Assembly: GCA_021821465.1 (NCBI GenBank)
Contig: JAKACM010000006.1
Location: forward strand, 1-64,000
DNA from: Bacillota bacterium
GTDB lineage: Bacteria > Bacillota > Sulfobacillia > Sulfobacillales > Sulfobacillaceae
Direction of reading: 5' to 3'
DNA length: 64,000 bases
Shown piece by piece: positions 19,332 to 28,372 of the stretch (position 1 is the first letter of the stretch; the number at the start of each line of letters is the position of its first letter). Under the pieces are notes generated by a model. It ran no database searches. It was not told the origin of the DNA and saw only the letters and a program-made list of their open reading frames with translations. The translations under genes and the position numbers were made by a program.

Positions 19332-19955
19332 GAATAAAAACTAGCGAATTGGATCCCCTCAGTCAAGGCTTTAGCGAAATCTTCCTGTAGAACTTCATTA
19401 GGGACTTCACGTGAGAAAGGCACCGTGTCTGAGCATTTCAAAGGACATTTACTCCAAAAACCTCACAGATTCGTCATGACATTCTTAAGCATGGAGGGAA
19501 AGTCGTGAAGACCTTCTCGTTGGCACAGTGCACATTGAGATAGTCAGGAGATTATGATAAAGGCGAAAAGAACATATAAACTGTCACTTCGCGGAAAGAC
19601 CTGGAACACCGTTACCGCGTCAGTCATGAAAAATGTCACGCGAGTTTATCCGTGATGTGTAAATGTTCCGAACCTTGAGTTCAGTGGTAATGCTTTGGGC
19701 GTATCGTGAGGAAAAACTCTGGGATAACACTTTTCGTGGAGGATTCAAGGCTCAATTATCAGGAAGAACATAAGCCGATCCATCGGCCGTATCGTGGGTG
19801 AGGTTACGAGAGTTTATCGAAAAGGAACTGAGGGAATTTTCTGGAGTTTTTTCGCATGAGGCTCATATTTCCATTGTTGCCAAAAGAAATCACTTCTAAA
19901 TCTAAAGGAGACGAGCTAGCTTTTGCCGAATTTACAGAGGTGATATGAAGACGAG
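19332..19955. other. Intergenic region without identified features
   Basis: About 620 bases between two divergently oriented genes. Short ORFs exist on both strands, but none has a plausible start and family. Promoters for both flanking genes should lie here; none is clear enough to mark. Confidence 0.45.
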
Positions 19956-20537
19956 GTGAGTAACCGGATGGTTTTGGATGTTAGCAGTCATTACCGATAT
20001 ATTCGCAAATTGCAGGACAGTGATTTGGCATCCATTGCGTTATGGGATCGAGACGATGAGGTGACACTTTTCAGCGGCAAGAAGTTTGGCGGCGATGCCG
20101 TCATGAATGCGGCATGGTGGCGCGATCTATTAACCAACCCCTTGCGCATCGGATTTGCGGTTCAAACCGTCAACGGTGTTCTCATCGGAGATGCTGAATT
20201 GGAACATATTACGTGGCGCAACGGTGAAGCTGAACTGCGAATCTCGATTGGAGACAAGCGACATTGGAATCAAGGCTATGGTTCAAGAGCCGTATGGGAG
20301 CTTTTAGATGTTGCCTATGAGCGCATCGGGCTCCAACGCATTTATTTACGGGTAAAAAAGGATAATCAGCGGGCCATCAGAGTCTATGAAAAATCCGGGT
20401 TTAAAAAAGTCGCGATGCTGTGTGCTACAGGGCATTTGGCGGGGGAAAGCGAATTGGTTCTCATGGAATCCTTGGCCTATCAGTACTCTACACTGAGAGC
20501 CTTACGAGACAATTGGATGTTAACGCCGTCGAAATAG
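19956..20537 (+). CDS. GNAT-family N-acetyltransferase
   Basis: A 193-residue protein resembling RimJ/RimL-type acetyltransferases, which move an acetyl group from acetyl-CoA to an amine. The segment ELRISIGDKRHWNQGYGSRAVWELL carries the acetyl-CoA-binding Q/RxxGxG/A motif (QGYGSR), and the C-terminal half has RIYLRVKKDNQRAIRVYEKSGF, the conserved motif B. GTG 19956 is preferred because AGAGGTGAT lies 11 bases upstream; ATG 19968 is possible. Its 3' end overlaps the convergent lipoprotein gene by 58 bases. The substrate is unknown. Confidence 0.88.
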   Translation: MSNRMVLDVSSHYRYIRKLQDSDLASIALWDRDDEVTLFSGKKFGGDAVMNAAWWRDLLTNPLRIGFAVQTVNGVLIGDAELEHITWRNGEAELRISIGDKRHWNQGYGSRAVWELLDVAYERIGLQRIYLRVKKDNQRAIRVYEKSGFKKVAMLCATGHLAGESELVLMESLAYQYSTLRALRDNWMLTPSK

Positions 20538-21391
20538 GGGGGCCAAATGTTCCGACTGCCTAATCCATATAATGCCCGTCCTCGATTGTATTCTTGCGGA
20601 GAAATGAGGGTGGTCTGGGGCCATAAATTCAGACGAACGGCAGTTTTAATGGTCGACGGGAGGACAGGATTCTTGGAATTTCCGGCAACAACTTGGGCGA
20701 TCTGACGCGGTGATGACGTGTGAATATACCACAGGGCGAGATTGATGGCCTTGAGAAACTGTACACTATGGTTGCTGTGACCCGAGACGGTAATGACAGG
20801 CATGGGGCCGGTGGATGCTCCCAACCAGTTTAGAATGAGGGTATTGGGATTTTTTTGCCGCAATGCGAAGTATTGCCTAAGACTTACCAGTGCCCATGGC
20901 ACACGGTGTTCTGTCCACAAACTCTCCAAGTGTGGAAAAGAGACGGGGCGCAACGATGGAAAGGTGCGGTTAAGATGGAGAACGCCCTGGATCAGACCCA
21001 GAGACGGATAAAGATTGGCAGCATAAACCATAGGCAAATGGTTTAAATTTTTCAAGCGGAAATGCGGATCGGGAGCGGAAGACACTATCACCAGATCCGG
21101 GCGATTGGCGAGGTAGCCGATTACAGGCCATGAGGGAACAGATTCCGAGATTATCAGCTCGGCCCGAGAACGAGAAGAGCGTTTGAGTTGAAGGTGCTCA
21201 TCTTGAAAGAAATGGAGCTTTAAGGCAACTTCAAGGGGCAAGGTTCCAACGGACGAGGAGGTATTTAGAGTGTAGCGAACGACCGGCAGCGAAGGTGATG
21301 AGATCTTGTCGGGAGTTTGTCCGCATCCCGTCAATACCACTAGCATGCCTGCTATTAAAGCCCATGTGCTCTTCCGAGCGAGCTGAATCAT
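20480..21391 (-). CDS. Lipoprotein, ABC-type substrate-binding protein-like
   Basis: The 303-residue product has a lipoprotein signal peptide with lipobox LTGC (cysteine at about residue 23). The mature part resembles NMT1/TauA-like periplasmic-binding folds: VGTLPLEVALKLHFFQDEHL near the N-terminus is typical of nitrate/sulfonate/thiamine-precursor binding proteins. It is preceded by GGGAGGAC. No permease or ATPase gene is adjacent, so the ligand and partner transporter are unknown. The gene ends convergently inside the acetyltransferase gene. Confidence 0.65.
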   Translation of the reverse strand: MIQLARKSTWALIAGMLVVLTGCGQTPDKISSPSLPVVRYTLNTSSSVGTLPLEVALKLHFFQDEHLQLKRSSRSRAELIISESVPSWPVIGYLANRPDLVIVSSAPDPHFRLKNLNHLPMVYAANLYPSLGLIQGVLHLNRTFPSLRPVSFPHLESLWTEHRVPWALVSLRQYFALRQKNPNTLILNWLGASTGPMPVITVSGHSNHSVQFLKAINLALWYIHTSSPRQIAQVVAGNSKNPVLPSTIKTAVRLNLWPQTTLISPQEYNRGRALYGLGSRNIWPPYFDGVNIQLSRKALSVEY

Positions 21392-21481
21392 AAAGAACGT
21401 CCTCCCACTAAAGGCTTATCCTTTGCACTTTATGATTGGATTAACCCTTTAAGACCGGCTTTTGAACGCCATGCCCGCGCA

Positions 21482-21499
21482 TTCCCCTTCCCAGGGGAA
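21482..21499 (+). repeat. Left-end hairpin of the IS605-type element
   Basis: TTCCCC pairs with GGGGAA around TTCCCA, downstream of tnpA. Subterminal hairpins of this kind are the TnpA recognition sites in IS200/IS605 elements. Confidence 0.5.
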
Positions 21500-21511
21500 G
21501 CCGAGAGGGGG

Positions 21512-21961
21512 TCAAGCGGGCGGCGGCCTCTTGGCCGCTTTCCGGGATTTTTCTTTCGTCCCTTGAGCCTCGACGTAGCGTTTCACCGTCTCTAACGAGG
21601 CTCCGCCGACACTTCCGACGTAATAGGCACGGTGCCAAAAGTAAGGTTTCCAGTAGAACTTTCGTAAGTGATCCGCGAAGCGATTGCGCATGCGACGCGA
21701 ACTGGCCGACTTGAGATTATTGATCAAGACAGAGATGTTTAAAGCTGGATGGATTGCCGCCAGCAAATGGACATGATCGGCTTCTCCCCCGAATTCGATC
21801 AGCGTGCAACGCCAATCCGCGAGGATCTCCGCGAAAGCATTTTGCAGGGCTTCAAGCAGTTCCGGGGTCAAAGTTTTACGCCGATATTTGGTCACAAAGA
21901 CGATATGTAACCGAAGGGAATAGACGGCGTGTGAGGCCGACATCATTTCAGTGTCGCTCAT
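21512..21961 (-). CDS. tnpA: IS200/IS605 transposase TnpA (HUH/Y1)
   Basis: TnpA cuts and rejoins single-stranded transposon ends using one tyrosine. The 149-residue protein contains SLRLHIVFVTKYRRKTL at the N-terminus, the HUH metal-binding motif in GGEADHVHLL, YWKPYFWHRAYYVGSVGG, and the catalytic tyrosine region VKRYVEAQG. The length and motifs match functional family members. It is divergent from tnpB, whose start lies 50 bases away. Confidence 0.95.
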   Translation of the reverse strand: MSDTEMMSASHAVYSLRLHIVFVTKYRRKTLTPELLEALQNAFAEILADWRCTLIEFGGEADHVHLLAAIHPALNISVLINNLKSASSRRMRNRFADHLRKFYWKPYFWHRAYYVGSVGGASLETVKRYVEAQGTKEKSRKAAKRPPPA

Positions 21962-22011
21962 AGTAGCTTAATGATATAATGGAAACAAGAACCAGCGCAA
22001 GGAGGAGAGCC

Positions 22012-23502
22012 ATGCTCAACGGCTATAAATTTCGCTTGTATCCGAATAAAGCGCAAGCTCAAATCTTACTCCGCTGGATTGGCTGTCAGCGGCTCATCTA
22101 CAACGCAAAAGTTTTAGAAGATCGCTATTACCGCCGCTTTCAGCGGCGGATGGTCGGAACGGCGGGCATGGCGGTACCCGTCGATCAACAGTACAGCCGG
22201 TTCATTAGCGATAACACAGCTTTTCTTAAAGAGGTGCCCTCGCAGATCTTGCGTAATGGGGCCGTCAAATTCCGCCAAGCCTACAGTCGCTTCTTTCAGA
22301 AACTGGGCGGGCGTCCCAAGATCAAGAAAAAATCGGGGAGGCAGGCGATGTGGCTGACGTCCGAGTTATTTGCGTTCATTCCGCGGGTTCATGAGGCAAC
22401 CGATGAGGTTACTGGCTATCAGCTACATGTCGGCACCGACAAATTCCCGGTGGGAGTCATCCCTTATGTTGCACATCGGACGCATGCCGTGCCGTCTTCG
22501 ATTCACATTGCCGTGGAAGGGGGCCGCTGGTGGCTCTCCTTTGCCGCAGAAGACTCTGCTGTGACGATACCAGCTCAGACAGTCGACGCCGCCACCGAGC
22601 AGATTGCGGAAGATTTGCGGCACTTATCCGCGGATCAATTAGCCGCGCACACGCGCGGCGGAGATCGGGGCGTGGCGAAACCGTTAACCCTGTCTGATGG
22701 ACGCATCTTTGATCTGCAACCGGTGCATCAGACCCGCATCCAGAAAAACCGGCAGCATGGCAATACCTGGCAACGGAAGGCCAGCCGTCGCAAAAAGGGA
22801 TCGAAAAATCAACGCAAAGCCTATCAGAAAGTGGCTCACTATCAGCAATACGAAAAGAATGTCCGATACGAATACGCCCATCAAACCTCTCATGCTTTGG
22901 TCACAAACCCGACAGCGGATCTGTATGTCTTTGAGGATCTGAAAATTCCTCAGATGACCCAACGCCCCAAAGCAAAAAACGATGCGTCAGGGCGGTTTCT
23001 GGCCAACCAAGCCCAGGCAAAAGCCAGTCTGAACCGCGCTATTTTGTCGTCAGCCTGGGGGCAAGTCGTTTCGTTCACCCGGTATAAAGCGTTACGGGCA
23101 GGCAAACTCGTTATCCTGGTTCCGCCTCAATACAGTTCACAAGAATGTGCGGTCTGCACATTCACTTCCTCGGACAATCGGCTCAACCAAGCCGAATTCG
23201 TCTGCCAAGACTGTGGGCACCAGGACAATGCCGATCACAATGCGGCGTGTGTCATTGCCCAACGCGGCATCAAAAAACTTCTTGCTGGAGATCCGCTCAC
23301 TAAGAAACGCAAACCGACGCGGATTTTTCGGAAGCTAGGGCCGGAGCGGTCCGAAGTTACGCCTGGGGACGATTGCTGTAAGACGCCGGGAGCCATGGGC
23401 CTCGGTGCGGGGATCAATGAGCCAGGAACGTCCGGGAGCGATCCCGGAAACCCCCGCCTTGGCCTGGTAGAGGCCAGGCGGAGGGAGAGTTCATTTCATT
23501 GA
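22012..23502 (+). CDS. tnpB: TnpB, RNA-guided RuvC nuclease of the IS605 element
   Basis: TnpB proteins are the ancestors of Cas12; they use an RNA transcribed from the transposon right end to cut DNA next to a short target motif. The 496-residue product starts [17 protein letters not shown] behind AAGGAGG. RuvC residues are in place: Asp218 ([10 protein letters not shown]), Glu308 (VFEDLKIP) and Asp408 (DNADHNAAC). A zinc ribbon lies between (CAVC ... CQDC). The last 80 or so residues are Gly/Pro-rich and coincide with the presumed guide-RNA region. The TGA stop (23500-23502) lies inside the -35 box of the groES promoter, just beyond the probable element end. Confidence 0.93.
   Translation: MLNGYKFRLYPNKAQAQILLRWIGCQRLIYNAKVLEDRYYRRFQRRMVGTAGMAVPVDQQYSRFISDNTAFLKEVPSQILRNGAVKFRQAYSRFFQKLGGRPKIKKKSGRQAMWLTSELFAFIPRVHEATDEVTGYQLHVGTDKFPVGVIPYVAHRTHAVPSSIHIAVEGGRWWLSFAAEDSAVTIPAQTVDAATEQIAEDLRHLSADQLAAHTRGGDRGVAKPLTLSDGRIFDLQPVHQTRIQKNRQHGNTWQRKASRRKKGSKNQRKAYQKVAHYQQYEKNVRYEYAHQTSHALVTNPTADLYVFEDLKIPQMTQRPKAKNDASGRFLANQAQAKASLNRAILSSAWGQVVSFTRYKALRAGKLVILVPPQYSSQECAVCTFTSSDNRLNQAEFVCQDCGHQDNADHNAACVIAQRGIKKLLAGDPLTKKRKPTRIFRKLGPERSEVTPGDDCCKTPGAMGLGAGINEPGTSGSDPGNPRLGLVEARRRESSFH
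23340..23494 (+). ncRNA. Probable omega/right-end guide RNA scaffold of TnpB
   Basis: The 3' end of tnpB contains a perfect hairpin TCCGGGA-GCGA-TCCCGGA (23431-23448) closed by a GNRA tetraloop. A second, two-tier hairpin follows (23455-23480: CGCC/GGCG and GGCCT/AGGCC). In studied TnpB systems the scaffold RNA ends at the element right end and the following 16-20 bases act as guide. The 5' end is not determined, and expression is inferred. Confidence 0.5.
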
Positions 23503-23526
23503 CAGTCGTAAGCGGTACGGTATAAT
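23499..23526 (+). promoter_or_regulatory. groES promoter, overlapping the tnpB stop codon
   Basis: TTGACA (23499-23504), 16-base spacer, TATAAT (23521-23526): both boxes are perfect consensus. It begins only 4 bases after the probable IS605 right end. No CIRCE operator was seen, so HrcA control is not evident here. Confidence 0.85.
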
Positions 23527-23584
23527 GTTACTTGCCACCATTGTTGTGGGATTACAGATACACCATCCAAGGGGGATTTTTTCA

Positions 23585-23851
23585 ATGCAAGTCAAGCCGT
23601 TAGGAGACCGCGTTCTGGTAAAATTGGTAGAGGAACAAGAACGGACTCAAAGTGGGATTTACATACCCGATACCGCTAAAGACAAACCCCAGACCGGTCT
23701 CATTGTAGCAGTCGGCGATGGTGAAGAGATCAAGGTTAAAGAAGGGCAACGTGTGCTATTTGCAAAATTTGCCGGCACCGAAATTAAGATCGGCACTGAG
23801 GAGCACCTTATCTTGTCGACTGACGACATTCTGGCGGTAGTGGAAGACTAA
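23585..23851 (+). CDS. groES: Co-chaperonin GroES
   Basis: GroES is the heptameric lid of the GroEL folding chamber. The 88-residue protein is nearly canonical: [20 protein letters not shown], the mobile loop [18 protein letters not shown], and [20 protein letters not shown] to [12 protein letters not shown] 23585 follows AAGGGGG. groEL, which normally follows directly, is absent; the valS T-box begins within about 180 bases. GroEL must be encoded elsewhere or this is an extra groES copy. Confidence 0.95.
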   Translation: MQVKPLGDRVLVKLVEEQERTQSGIYIPDTAKDKPQTGLIVAVGDGEEIKVKEGQRVLFAKFAGTEIKIGTEEHLILSTDDILAVVED

Positions 23852-24029
23852 TAGCAAATTCGGTAATCACAGTGGGAACTCTTAATCGAGTGGGAAGTTT
23901 TTCGGCCCACGACGGTGTTCCTTTGGTTAACGAGTTTTGCTTGTAGTCATTACAGTCTTTGGCGTACCGGATTATGGGACCAAGGTCATTCTTATTTACC
24001 GACAGAACCCAGATAAATAGATTATGCTG

Positions 24030-24260
24030 ATGACGGGAAGAAGCAGGACCCACGCGCTAAAGAGAACGAAGTAACGAGGGGTGAGAGCTTCGTGCGCGAT
24101 GGCTTGCGGGTGAACCTTGAGGTGGTGTGGAGAGCGCCAAAGGTTATCCATACTCGGGCATGCCCGTTATCGCAATATGAGACCCGAATATGATTCAGGG
24201 TGAATTAAGGTGGTACCGCGAAAGAGACTCTTTTCGCCCTTAGCGAAGAGGGTCTCTTGT
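24030..24260 (+). promoter_or_regulatory. T-box riboswitch controlling valS
   Basis: The T-box core AAGGTGGTACCGCG (24207-24220) is followed by a terminator (24223-24257). Upstream, AGAGAACGAAG ... GGTGAGAGCTTCGT is the distal part of Stem I. A GTG in CCTTGAGGTGGTG, in the position of the specifier loop, would fit valine, but the exact codon is not certain. Uncharged tRNA binding stabilises the antiterminator and allows valS-folC expression. The 5' boundary is approximate. Confidence 0.88.
24223..24257 (+). terminator. T-box terminator before valS
   Basis: AGAGAC pairs with GTCTCT, with additional pairing (TTCGC with GCGAA) inside. A short T-rich stretch follows. It is mutually exclusive with the T-box antiterminator. 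Confidence 0.8.
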
Positions 24261-24310
24261 TATAAGCTCAATCAATTATGATTGCGCTGGCGTAAAGAGG
24301 AGGAATTGAC

Positions 24311-26950
24311 GTGAGTGAACTGAGTGCCCAATATTCTCATCACCAAGTGGAAAACAAATGGTACGCGTTTTGGAAGGACCATGGTTATTTCACACCTAAC
24401 ATGAAAAGTGATGCACCGACCTTTAGTATCGTCATGCCTCCTCCCAATGTTACCGGAATATTGCATGTGGGTCATGCTTTGAATAGCACCTGGCAAGATA
24501 TTCTCATCCGGTTTCACCGGATGTTGGGTGACAATACATTGTGGCTTCCAGGGACCGATCATGCCGGGATTCATACCCAAATGAAAGTAGAAGAATTGTT
24601 GCGCAGTCAGAATATTGAAAGGCGGGCGATGGATCGTGACGCCTTTATCCAAGAAGTTTGGCGATGGAAGGAAAAATATGGCAACGAGATTTTAAGACAG
24701 ATGGAAAAATTGGGAGCTTCCGTGGATTGGGAGCGGTTGCGCTTTACAATGGATGCCGGATTGTCTAAGGCCGTAACAGAGGTCTTCGTGCGGCTTTATG
24801 AAGAAGGACTCATTTACCGGGGAAATTATATCACCAACTGGTGTGTTTCCTGCCGCACAGCTTTGTCGGATATAGAAGTGGAACATGAAGATGAGACGGG
24901 GAGACTCAGTTTTATTCGCTATCCTATGGTTGATGGCACGGGTTATATTACGGTTGCGACGACTCGACCCGAAACCATGCTGGGAGACACCGGGGTGGCT
25001 GTTCATCCCGAGGATCCGCGCTGGAAGAATTTTATAGGCAAAAATGTCCGGATTCCTCTTATTGACCGTATTGTGCCGATTATTGCTGATAGCTATGTGG
25101 ATCCGAAGTATGGCACAGGTGCGGTGAAAGTCACACCCGCGCATGATCCGAATGATTTTCAAATGGGTGAGCGTCATCATCTGCCACAGGTTCAGGTAAT
25201 TGGCGAAGATGGGAGGATGACAGAATTTGCCGGAAAGTATAAAGGACTCGATCGCTATGAGGCACGCAGGGTTGTAATCCGAGATTTGGAGAGTCTTGGC
25301 TTGATAGAGAAGCAAGAAGAGTTGGTTCATTCGGTTGGCCATTGCGAAAAATGCGGTACCGTTATTGAGCCCATTGTGTCACTGCAGTGGTTTGTTAAAA
25401 TCGAATCTTTAGCCAAGCCTGCCCTGGAGGCCGTTAAACGACGAGAAATCCGACTTGTTCCCGAACGCTTCGAAAAAATCTACACCAACTGGATGGAAAA
25501 TATTCGGGACTGGTGTATTTCCCGTCAAATTTGGTGGGGGCACCGCATTCCCGCCTACTATTGCGAAGACTGTAATGCTGTCACGGTGTCCCGCCAACAG
25601 CCATCCGGGTGCGATCAGTGCGGAGGAAGAGTGCATCAGGATGAGGATGTGTTGGACACATGGTTCTCTTCTGCGTTATGGCCGTTTTCGACTTTGGGGT
25701 GGCCGGAACAAACTCAGGATTTGCTTACATTTTACCCCACTTCGGTATTGTCAACGGGTTATGATATCATATTTTTCTGGGTCTCGCGAATGATTATGCA
25801 AGGGATTCATTTCACTGGCGAGAAACCCTTTGAAACGGTGCTCCTACATGGATTGGTCCGTGATAGCCAAGGACGTAAGATGAGCAAGTCGTTGGGTAAC
25901 GGTGTTGATCCCATGGAGATTATTGAAGAGTATGGGGCTGACGCATTGCGCATGGCACTCGTATTGAGCTCGGCACCCGGAAACGACCAGCGGTACAGTC
26001 GTGATCGAGTTGAAGCGGCCGGCCATTTTGCCAACAAAATTTATAACGCCGTACGCTATGTGCGGATGAATCTGCCCGAGGGTTTTGTCCCTGAGCCCGT
26101 GGAGATTGATACAGCCAACATTGAAGACGTGTGGATTTTGCATAAACTCAATCAAACCGTAGAGACAATGACTGACTGGCTTAAGGAATTTGAATTCGGA
26201 CAGGCGGCCAGAGCGGTATATGACTTTCTATGGGATGACTATTGTGATTGGTATATTGAATTAAGCAAGATTCGGATGCGAGAAGATCCGAGCCAAAAGC
26301 CATGGGTGTTGAACACATTAGTTCATGTGGCCGAGAGGTCGTTGAAACTCTTGCACCCTTTCATGCCGTTTGTGACTGAAGAATTATGGCAGTCGATTCC
26401 TCATGAAGGGGAAAGCATTGTGGTATCAATTTGGCCTCATGCGATATCCTTGACAGGGCAGGAGCGGGCGATTGAAATTATGACAGGTGTAAAGGACCTT
26501 ATCCGCACCGGACGCAACTTGCGGGCTGAGCTTAACCTATCTCCAGCGCAGCGTGTTGAGTTTTTTGCAGTGGCCGACAGTTTGTCGGTTGTGGAAGACT
26601 GGCAAAAGGAAGAAGCGGCAATTCGAGAACTGGTGCGCGCTTCCACGATTGGCTGGCATATAAAGGGTGAGGGTACAGAAAAGCCGCGACACGCGTTAAC
26701 CGGGGTGTCTCTGGGAGGCAGTCTCTCCTTATTATTGGAGGGCACGGTGGATCTGAAGAGTGAGTCGAATCGTGTGAAAAAGTTATGGGAGCAGGCACAA
26801 AATGATCTGCAACGGGTGGAACGGCAACTAAACGATAATCAATTCCGGGAACGCGCGCCAGAACACGTTGTGGCCAAGGCGATTGCACAACGAGAAGAAT
26901 TCGCTGCCCGGGTAATGCGCCTAAAGGAGCGCTGGGAGGATTTGCAGTGA
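24311..26950 (+). CDS. valS: Valyl-tRNA synthetase
   Basis: ValS charges tRNA-Val and edits mischarged threonine. The 879-residue class I synthetase has the HIGH-type motif HVGHALN, the editing domain with TTRPETMLGDTGVAVHP, a zinc-binding CEKCG/CEDC region, the signature GRKMSKSLGNGVDP, an anticodon-binding domain, and the C-terminal coiled coil typical of ValS (about the last 60 residues). GTG 24311 follows GAGGAGG. It is controlled by the upstream T-box and overlaps folC by 4 bases, the usual Firmicute valS-folC pairing. Confidence 0.97.
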   Translation: MSELSAQYSHHQVENKWYAFWKDHGYFTPNMKSDAPTFSIVMPPPNVTGILHVGHALNSTWQDILIRFHRMLGDNTLWLPGTDHAGIHTQMKVEELLRSQNIERRAMDRDAFIQEVWRWKEKYGNEILRQMEKLGASVDWERLRFTMDAGLSKAVTEVFVRLYEEGLIYRGNYITNWCVSCRTALSDIEVEHEDETGRLSFIRYPMVDGTGYITVATTRPETMLGDTGVAVHPEDPRWKNFIGKNVRIPLIDRIVPIIADSYVDPKYGTGAVKVTPAHDPNDFQMGERHHLPQVQVIGEDGRMTEFAGKYKGLDRYEARRVVIRDLESLGLIEKQEELVHSVGHCEKCGTVIEPIVSLQWFVKIESLAKPALEAVKRREIRLVPERFEKIYTNWMENIRDWCISRQIWWGHRIPAYYCEDCNAVTVSRQQPSGCDQCGGRVHQDEDVLDTWFSSALWPFSTLGWPEQTQDLLTFYPTSVLSTGYDIIFFWVSRMIMQGIHFTGEKPFETVLLHGLVRDSQGRKMSKSLGNGVDPMEIIEEYGADALRMALVLSSAPGNDQRYSRDRVEAAGHFANKIYNAVRYVRMNLPEGFVPEPVEIDTANIEDVWILHKLNQTVETMTDWLKEFEFGQAARAVYDFLWDDYCDWYIELSKIRMREDPSQKPWVLNTLVHVAERSLKLLHPFMPFVTEELWQSIPHEGESIVVSIWPHAISLTGQERAIEIMTGVKDLIRTGRNLRAELNLSPAQRVEFFAVADSLSVVEDWQKEEAAIRELVRASTIGWHIKGEGTEKPRHALTGVSLGGSLSLLLEGTVDLKSESNRVKKLWEQAQNDLQRVERQLNDNQFRERAPEHVVAKAIAQREEFAARVMRLKERWEDLQ

Positions 26951-28200
26951 AGGAAAACTGGTGGGAAGGGTTGGAGCGTTTGCGGATCCGTCCCGGGTTA
27001 GAGCGGATCCGACAGCTTTTGGAGGCGTTGGGGGACCCGCAAAAAGGGTATCCCATTGTGCATGTAGCAGGCACAAACGGCAAAGGGTCGACAGCGGCCT
27101 TGATCGCAGAGGCATTGCAATCCCAAGGCCTTCGAGTGGGATTAACGGTGTCTCCGGATATGGGAAATATTAACGAGCGTGTTATGCTAAATCGGCAACC
27201 GATTCCGGAGGCTTTGTGGGATCGTTTAGGTGAACTGGTCGAACGGGCTGGCCGCACTCTGCCGGATGTTCCCACATTTTTTGAAGCGGTCACAGCCTTG
27301 GCCTTTCTTGCCTTTCGTCATTGGCAGGTTGACGTCGCCGTCGTGGAAGTGGGCTTGGGTGGACGGTTGGATGCTACCAATGTGATTGATGCTCCCTGTT
27401 TGTCGGTGATAACGCCGGTAGCTTTTGACCACATGGACCGTTTAGGGAATACGATTGAAGCCATAGCCAGCGAGAAGGCGGGGATCATCAAGCACGGTTC
27501 TTCTGTGGTGATAGGGCGTCAACCCTATTCTCAAGCCCGAACGGTGATTAAGGACACGGCGCAGCGCCGTGGTGCCAGGGTAGTCGAACCCTCATGGTTT
27601 CCTGATGTCGGCGAACGAGGTGTCTTTGGTCAAAGTCCTGCCGGGTTCTTGTCGGTTCCCTTGCTGGGAGCTTATCAAAGGGACAATGTGGCGTTGGCGT
27701 ATGCGGCATCCGAAGAATTAGCGCGTCTAGGGTTTATCCATGACTGGCGGTCAATCCTTATGGCATGGTCCCGATTCTCCTGGCCGGGTCGTTTTCAAAT
27801 TATTCATCGTCGGCCATTATGGGTGATTGATGGGGCTCATAATCCTCATGGCATTCAGGGGGTAGTTCAAACTCTAAACCTGGAATTTTACCAAGATTTC
27901 AAGTGGACTCTGGTATTCGGTTCATTATCTGATAAACCTGCGGCCGAGATGTTGAATTTGCTCAACCCTTACGTCAGCCGCGTGATATTGACCCATGTTC
28001 CGACCCAGCGAGGTGTCGATCCTCATACGTTGCAACAGGGTATGCCGGATGCGGAAATTATTGACGATCCCTGGCAGGCCATACAAAAAGCCTTTTTGGT
28101 GACGGGTGAGGATGAGGCCATTTTGACCACGGGCTCTTTGGCTCTTTTGGGCTATATTTTGGAACAAAGGCAGAAACATATGGGAAACGTCGTAAATTAG
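26947..28200 (+). CDS. folC: Folylpolyglutamate synthase / dihydrofolate synthase
   Basis: FolC adds glutamate to dihydropteroate and to folates. The 417-residue Mur-ligase-fold protein contains the P-loop VAGTNGKGSTAALIAEAL, the conserved VEVGLGGRLDATNV, SVITPVAFDHMDRLGNT (acidic Mg2+ site) and WVIDGAHNPHG. GTG 26947 overlaps the valS stop (GTGA) behind GGGAGGA. It is thus coupled to valS and indirectly to the T-box. Confidence 0.95.
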   Translation: MKENWWEGLERLRIRPGLERIRQLLEALGDPQKGYPIVHVAGTNGKGSTAALIAEALQSQGLRVGLTVSPDMGNINERVMLNRQPIPEALWDRLGELVERAGRTLPDVPTFFEAVTALAFLAFRHWQVDVAVVEVGLGGRLDATNVIDAPCLSVITPVAFDHMDRLGNTIEAIASEKAGIIKHGSSVVIGRQPYSQARTVIKDTAQRRGARVVEPSWFPDVGERGVFGQSPAGFLSVPLLGAYQRDNVALAYAASEELARLGFIHDWRSILMAWSRFSWPGRFQIIHRRPLWVIDGAHNPHGIQGVVQTLNLEFYQDFKWTLVFGSLSDKPAAEMLNLLNPYVSRVILTHVPTQRGVDPHTLQQGMPDAEIIDDPWQAIQKAFLVTGEDEAILTTGSLALLGYILEQRQKHMGNVVN

Positions 28201-28263
28201 AGTCGCAAAGGATAGTTGATGGAGAACTGCCCTCGGCATTTTTCTATCACAGGCAAAGAGACA

Positions 28264-28290
28264 CCCACCTCTAAGTATCGCGAAGGTGGG
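28264..28290 (+). repeat. Left-end hairpin of the tnpB-only element
   Basis: CCCACCT (28264-28270) pairs with AGGTGGG (28284-28290) around a 13-base loop, about 85 bases before the tnpB start. Confidence 0.5.
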
Positions 28291-28372
28291 GAGGTGAATC
28301 GCTAAAACGGCTGAACACAAGCCCTGTTCCGAGTCAAAACACTGTGACCGTAAGAGAAGAAGGTGAGAGTGC

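Larger units (their letters stand above)
21440..23499 (+). mobile_element. IS200/IS605-type element with divergent tnpA and tnpB
   Basis: A single-strand transposon carrying tnpA (minus) and tnpB (plus), divergently arranged with 50 bases between the starts. A left-end hairpin (21482-21499) and right-end hairpins (23431-23448 and 23455-23480) flank the genes in place of inverted repeats, as in this family. The right end probably lies at the TTCAT at 23490-23494. The exact left boundary is not determined, so coordinates are approximate. Both proteins look intact, so the element may be active. Confidence 0.8.

Noticed and set aside
19226-19441. Minus-strand ORF starting upstream of the phosphatase
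   Set aside because: Its second half is an out-of-frame reading of the phosphatase gene; no recognisable family.
23852-23930. Possible groES terminator (ACTC/GAGT hairpin followed by five T)
   Set aside because: The stem is only 4 bp and not contiguous with the T-run; too weak to list.
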